Shown here piece by piece: positions 60,354 through 64,000 of a stretch of 64,000 nt of DNA. The stretch spans positions 62,001 to 126,000 of the forward strand of contig NZ_PKRT01000002.1 in the NCBI RefSeq assembly GCF_002855555.1, in the 5' to 3' direction. The notes beneath the pieces were generated by a model, which saw nothing but the letters and a program-made list of their open reading frames with translations, was not told the DNA's origin and did not search any database. Each line of letters opens with the position of its first letter. The stretch's first letter is position 1. The translations under genes and the position numbers were made by a program. The stretch is from Novosphingobium sp. TH158 (GTDB lineage: Bacteria > Pseudomonadota > Alphaproteobacteria > Sphingomonadales > Sphingomonadaceae).

Positions 60354-61115
60354 TTAGCGGCCCTTCCAGTCGGGCTTGCGCTTCTGGGCGAAGGCCATGG
60401 CGCCTTCGCGCGCATCTTCGCTCTGGAAAACGTGCTCGATGTAGGGGTTCTGGTTGGGGATGATCTCCGCGTCCGACCATAGCCACGAATCACGCACCAC
60501 GCCCTTCGAGGCGATGACTGCCAGCGGGCCATTCGCCGCCACCCGCGCTGCAAGGGCGCGCGCGCCCTCGATCGCAGGACCATCGGTCAGCACGTTGACC
60601 AGCCCCAGCTCATGCGCGCGTTCGGCCGTGATCGGATCGCCGGTAAGCGCCAGTTCCATCGCCAGCGTGCGCGGCAGCAGGCGCGGCAGTTGCACCATGC
60701 CGCCGCCGCCAGCGGCCAGGCCGCGCTTCACTTCGGGAATGCCGAATTTCGCACCCTTGCTGGCCACGATCATGTCACAGGCAATGGCCAGCTCCATGCC
60801 GCCGGCAAGCGCATAACCATCGACGGCTGCAATCACCGGCTTCTTCGGCGTCCAGGCGGTCAGCCCACCAAAGCCGCGCTTTCCGGCCACCGGCAGTTCG
60901 CCGGCGAGGAAGCCCTTGAGATCCATGCCCGAGCAGAACGATCCGCCCGCTCCTGTCAGGATGGCGCAGCGCAGGTCCGTTTCGGCATCGAGGCGGTCCA
61001 TCGCCGCGGCAATCGCCTCGGCCGCGGCCTTGGTCATGGCGTTCTTCGCCTCGGGCCGGTTGATGGTGACTTCAAGCACGCCCTCGCGCGCCTCGACTAT
61101 AACCTGATCGCTCAC
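60354..61115 (-). CDS. Crotonase / enoyl-CoA hydratase family protein
   Basis: A 253-residue crotonase-fold protein. The oxyanion-hole positions are in GAGGSFCSGMDLKGFLAGEL and GYALAGGMELAIACDMIVAS. FGIPEVKRGLAAGGGGMVQLP follows. The second catalytic-Glu position (usually Glu in the LPE region) reads VKRGL, so it may be an isomerase or hydrolase rather than a classical hydratase. Substrate is unknown. It lies directly before the membrane-protein gene and diverges from icd. Confidence 0.88.
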   Translation of the reverse strand: MSDQVIVEAREGVLEVTINRPEAKNAMTKAAAEAIAAAMDRLDAETDLRCAILTGAGGSFCSGMDLKGFLAGELPVAGKRGFGGLTAWTPKKPVIAAVDGYALAGGMELAIACDMIVASKGAKFGIPEVKRGLAAGGGGMVQLPRLLPRTLAMELALTGDPITAERAHELGLVNVLTDGPAIEGARALAARVAANGPLAVIASKGVVRDSWLWSDAEIIPNQNPYIEHVFQSEDAREGAMAFAQKRKPDWKGR

Positions 61116-61198
61116 GCCAAACTCCCGTTGTGTCGCTGTTTGAACCCTCCCTGCCGCGCCGCCGCAGCGAAGTCGAGACTTGGCGGACGTAACCGCGC

Positions 61199-61226
61199 TT
61201 GCGATGCGCTTTTTCCCTGCTAAGGG
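61199..61226 (+). promoter_or_regulatory. Predicted promoter of icd
   Basis: TTGCGA (61199-61204), 16 bases, TAAGGG (61221-61226). The leader of about 26 bases contains GGGAAGG upstream of the ATG. Confidence 0.5.
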
Positions 61227-61258
61227 GTCACGGAAATCACTCCCCGGGAAGGCAGAAA

Positions 61259-62482
61259 ATGGCCAAGATCAAGGTAGCGAACCCCGTCGTCGAAATGGAC
61301 GGCGATGAAATGACCCGCATCATCTGGCAGTGGATCCGCGAGCGGCTGATCCTGCCCTATCTGGACATCGATCTGAAGTACTACGACCTTTCGGTCGAGA
61401 AGCGCGACGAGACGAACGACCAGATCACCATCGATTCGGCGGAAGCCACCAAGAAGTACGGCGTTGCCGTGAAGTGCGCGACCATCACGCCCGATGAAGC
61501 CCGCGTCGAGGAATTCAACCTCAAGGCCATGTGGAAGAGCCCCAACGGCACGATCCGCAACATCCTTGGCGGCACCATCTTCCGCGAACCGATCGTCATC
61601 CAGAACGTGCCCCGCCTGATCCCGGGCTGGACCGATCCGATCGTCGTCGGCCGCCATGCCTATGGTGACCAGTACCGCGCCACCGACACGCTGATCCCCG
61701 GCCCCGGCACGCTGCGCCTGGTGTTCAATGGCGACGATGGCCAGGACATTGATCTGGAAGTGTTCAAGTTCCCCGCCGCCGGCGTGGCCATGGCGATGTA
61801 CAACCTTGACGAATCGATCCGCGATTTCGCGCGCGCTTCGTTCCATTACGGCCTTGGCCTGAACTGGCCGGTGTACCTTTCGACCAAGAACACCATCCTC
61901 AAGAAGTACGACGGCCGCTTCAAGGACCTGTTCCAGGAAGTGTACGAAACCGAAGGCTTCAAGGAAAAGTTCGCCGAAGCCGGCATCGTCTACGAACACC
62001 GCCTGATCGACGACATGGTCGCCTCGGCGCTCAAGTGGTCGGGCAAGTTCGTCTGGGCCTGCAAGAACTATGATGGCGACGTGCAGTCGGACCAGGTGGC
62101 GCAGGGCTTCGGCTCGCTGGGCCTGATGACCTCGGTTCTGCTCACCCCCGATGGCAAGACCGTGGAGGCCGAAGCCGCCCACGGCACCGTCACCCGCCAC
62201 TACCGCCAGCACCAGCAGGGCAAGGCAACCTCGACCAACCCGATTGCGTCGATCTTCGCCTGGACCCGCGGCCTGATGTATCGCGGCAAGTTCGACAACA
62301 CGCCGGACGTGGTGCGCTTCGCCGAAACGCTCGAGAAGGTCTGCATCGAGACGGTGGAAAGCGGCAAGATGACCAAGGATCTCGCGATCCTCATCGGACC
62401 GGAACAGCCCTGGCTGACCACCGAGGGCTTCTTCGAGGCGATCGTCGAGAACCTCGAAGCCGAAATGAAGAACTGGGCTTGA
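61259..62482 (+). CDS. icd: Isocitrate dehydrogenase (NADP+), eukaryote-like type
   Basis: A 407-residue TCA-cycle enzyme of the type II family shared with mitochondria, common in alphaproteobacteria. Blocks: [52 protein letters not shown], the catalytic Asp region [20 protein letters not shown] and the NADP site [14 protein letters not shown]. Length and motifs are complete. The start is at MAKIKVANP with GGGAAGG upstream. Confidence 0.97.
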   Translation: MAKIKVANPVVEMDGDEMTRIIWQWIRERLILPYLDIDLKYYDLSVEKRDETNDQITIDSAEATKKYGVAVKCATITPDEARVEEFNLKAMWKSPNGTIRNILGGTIFREPIVIQNVPRLIPGWTDPIVVGRHAYGDQYRATDTLIPGPGTLRLVFNGDDGQDIDLEVFKFPAAGVAMAMYNLDESIRDFARASFHYGLGLNWPVYLSTKNTILKKYDGRFKDLFQEVYETEGFKEKFAEAGIVYEHRLIDDMVASALKWSGKFVWACKNYDGDVQSDQVAQGFGSLGLMTSVLLTPDGKTVEAEAAHGTVTRHYRQHQQGKATSTNPIASIFAWTRGLMYRGKFDNTPDVVRFAETLEKVCIETVESGKMTKDLAILIGPEQPWLTTEGFFEAIVENLEAEMKNWA

Positions 62483-62493
62483 GGCCCGGTGCC

Positions 62494-63156
62494 ATGAAAT
62501 CGAAAGGGCCGCTCCTGGCAACGGGGGCGGCCTTTTTGCTGGTCCTGCCGCTGCTGGCACCGCAGACGCTTGCCTTCCCGCACCGCGCGCAGGTGGGCGA
62601 ATTCGACGTGCGCAGCGAAAGCCCGCTCCCGCCCGGGCAACTGCAGGCCGTGCTGAACGATGCACGTCAGCGCATTGCATCAAGCCCCTTGGCCGATCCG
62701 GCGGGCGAACAGCGGGATATCTACCTCACCTCTGGCGGCTGGCGCTGGACCTGGCTGACGCTGCAAAGCCGGGGTGCCTTCGCCCTGACGCGGGCGCTGA
62801 CCGGTTACATGGTGATCAACCGCAGCGATCTTGCCACCAACCGCGTGGAGAACGGCGGGTCGATCGGCGGGCAGCGCTTGCTTTCGGGCGTGATCGCGCA
62901 TGAAACCTGCCATGGCATGCTGCGCCGCCATTTCGGGCGGCTGACCGTGGACATCACCAGGCCCGCCTGGATGCGCGAAGGCTATTGCGACCATGTCGCC
63001 GGTGAAAGCAGCCTTTCGGATGCCGATGTTGCGGGGCTCAAAGCGCGCGGCGAAACGCACCCAGCGCTGGTTTACTATCACGGCCGCCGGCGAGTCGCCG
63101 CGATCCTTGCGGCGAATGGCGGTGATGTCGACAAGCTGTTCGCGGGCAGCCGCTAG
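62494..63156 (+). CDS. Exported HExxH-motif protein, putative metallopeptidase
   Basis: A 220-residue protein with an N-terminal signal or anchor (LLATGAAFLLVLPLLAPQTLA). The zinc-type motif His136-Glu137-Thr-Cys-His140 is in GVIAHETCHGMLRRHFG. Downstream, PAWMREGYCDHVAGESSLSD could give the third ligand (Glu), the layout of gluzincin-like peptidases. No family name is recognised. It follows icd by 11 bases with GAGG upstream and so may be co-transcribed. Its stop shares CTAG with the convergent gene. Confidence 0.75.
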   Translation: MKSKGPLLATGAAFLLVLPLLAPQTLAFPHRAQVGEFDVRSESPLPPGQLQAVLNDARQRIASSPLADPAGEQRDIYLTSGGWRWTWLTLQSRGAFALTRALTGYMVINRSDLATNRVENGGSIGGQRLLSGVIAHETCHGMLRRHFGRLTVDITRPAWMREGYCDHVAGESSLSDADVAGLKARGETHPALVYYHGRRRVAAILAANGGDVDKLFAGSR

Positions 63157-63965
63157 GTCTGCCGTGTCGCTTCCGAGCGGAACAGCGGCCAGGCGAGCTG
63201 CTCGGCGGCCGTGATCGGCGGCAGGTTCTCGATGCCGATCTCTGCCGGATAGCGGCGGGTGATCTTCGCCGTTCCGAACAGCACATCCCACAGGAACAGC
63301 AGGTTCCCGAAGTTCCCTTTGTAGTGGGTCACGCCGTCGGAAAGATGCTTGCCGTGGTGGGCACTGTGCGTCGACGGGGTGGAGATGGTCCGCTCAACCA
63401 GCCACATCAGCGGCGAGAGCCAGCGGATCCGATAGAGCGGCCTGTCCCACGGCACGTCCGAATGGGCCGCGATGATCACCAGCTGCTTGATCACCACATA
63501 GGGCACATAGACCGCGCCCAGGCCAAGGTAGATCAGCGCCCCGGAAAACCACAGGCTGGGCATGGTGAGATAGTAGAACACGTTGTTGCGAAACACGATC
63601 CGCACCGACATGTACTCGCCCGAATGGTGCGCGCGGTGCAGGTTGTAGAGCCAGGGAAAGCTGTGCGAGGCCCGGTGCCACCAGTATTGCGCCATGTCAT
63701 CGAAGATAAGCAGCAGCGCCACCTGCGCGATTACCGGCAGAGCGGCCAGCGCTCCGGCATGGTCCGGAAAGGCCCAGGCCATGCCCAGCCAGGCAACCAA
63801 CAGGATCAACGGCTGCGTCACGAGGAGCAGCACGGGCGATCCGATCAGTTCGACAAGGGCATCGTCGCGCGTCTGACCGCGCTTGTGCAGGAAGCTGCCG
63901 CGCAGCGCCTCGATCACGGCGAAGCACAGGAATATCGCCAGGATCCAGAATCCCTCTGTCTTCAC
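63153..63965 (-). CDS. Sterol desaturase / fatty acid hydroxylase family protein
   Basis: A 270-residue di-iron membrane enzyme. The histidine boxes are WWHRASHSFPWLYNLHRAHH (HxxxH and HxxHH) and a third, STHSAHHGKH. Four or more membrane segments surround them (FWILAIFLCFAVIEAL, LLLVTQPLILLVAWLGMAW). Members hydroxylate or desaturate lipids or carotenoids; the substrate is unknown. The start is GTG 63965 with GGGAGAGGGG just upstream. The bases from 63966 to the window end are its leader. Confidence 0.87.
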   Translation of the reverse strand: MKTEGFWILAIFLCFAVIEALRGSFLHKRGQTRDDALVELIGSPVLLLVTQPLILLVAWLGMAWAFPDHAGALAALPVIAQVALLLIFDDMAQYWWHRASHSFPWLYNLHRAHHSGEYMSVRIVFRNNVFYYLTMPSLWFSGALIYLGLGAVYVPYVVIKQLVIIAAHSDVPWDRPLYRIRWLSPLMWLVERTISTPSTHSAHHGKHLSDGVTHYKGNFGNLLFLWDVLFGTAKITRRYPAEIGIENLPPITAAEQLAWPLFRSEATRQT

Positions 63966-64000
63966 GGCCCCTCTCCCTTTCCCGCCGTGACAAATGCACC

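Overview
This is a chromosomal housekeeping segment from a high-GC alphaproteobacterium. It is most likely a member of the Sphingomonadales, close to Novosphingobium or a relative; that placement is inference. It rests on alphaproteobacterial hallmarks: separate b and b' F0 subunits, a CpdR-type regulator, a FYDLN-acid protein, class II AroA, trpF apart from a trpB-trpA-accD-folC string, and one large TonB-dependent receptor. I see no rRNA, transposase, phage gene, integrase or CRISPR array. Two tRNA genes are present, Ala(GGC) and Val(GAC).

Layout. 1-5161: a DUF808 membrane protein, an unusual PhoB-family response regulator, a small secreted protein and a TonB receptor; the last two each follow a Pho-box-like direct repeat. 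5162-6580: rpsF-rpsR-rplI. 6600-14300: a pseudouridine synthase and AMP nucleosidase (divergent), an M2 metallopeptidase, a hydrolase, a 2OG-dioxygenase-like protein, asd and a DUF1287 lipoprotein. 14358-19273 (minus strand): ffh-rpsP-rimM-(membrane protein) and trmD-rplS, split by an amidase-like gene on the plus strand. 19359-25175: tRNA-Ala, FYDLN protein, aroA-cmk-cytochrome c-rpsA, gloB. 25188-33234 (minus): two unknown genes, the F0 ATP synthase operon (atpI-B-E-b'-b) and ydbH-ynbE-ydbL. 33270-44410: radC, a TANGO2-like gene, purB, lapA-pyrF, a SIMPL protein, trpF, a small outer-membrane protein, trpB-trpA-accD-folC. 44388-56999: AmpG-like permease, rluB-rsmD, an MFS transporter, a UvrD-type helicase, a RhlE-type helicase, an FAD oxidoreductase and sapC. 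57000-64000: a candidate CCUCCUCCC-motif small RNA, N-formylglutamate amidohydrolase, cpdR, tRNA-Val, a polytopic membrane protein, a crotonase, icd, an HExxH protein and a sterol-desaturase-family protein.

Three signals stand out. (1) At least seven genes share one geometry: a TTG-type -35, 17 bp, a hexamer with A in position 2, exactly 6 bp, then ATG. This predicts leaderless mRNAs and settles several starts. (2) Between sapC and the amidohydrolase lies a compact, complete small-RNA gene with an exposed anti-Shine-Dalgarno motif. (3) A probable phosphate-regulated receptor locus sits at 1.9-5.1 kb.

No stretch over about 300 bases lacks a gene. The larger gaps (1750-1989, 22345-22606, 40025-40255, 48802-49053, 57000-57220) are described through their promoters, operators, terminators or RNA.
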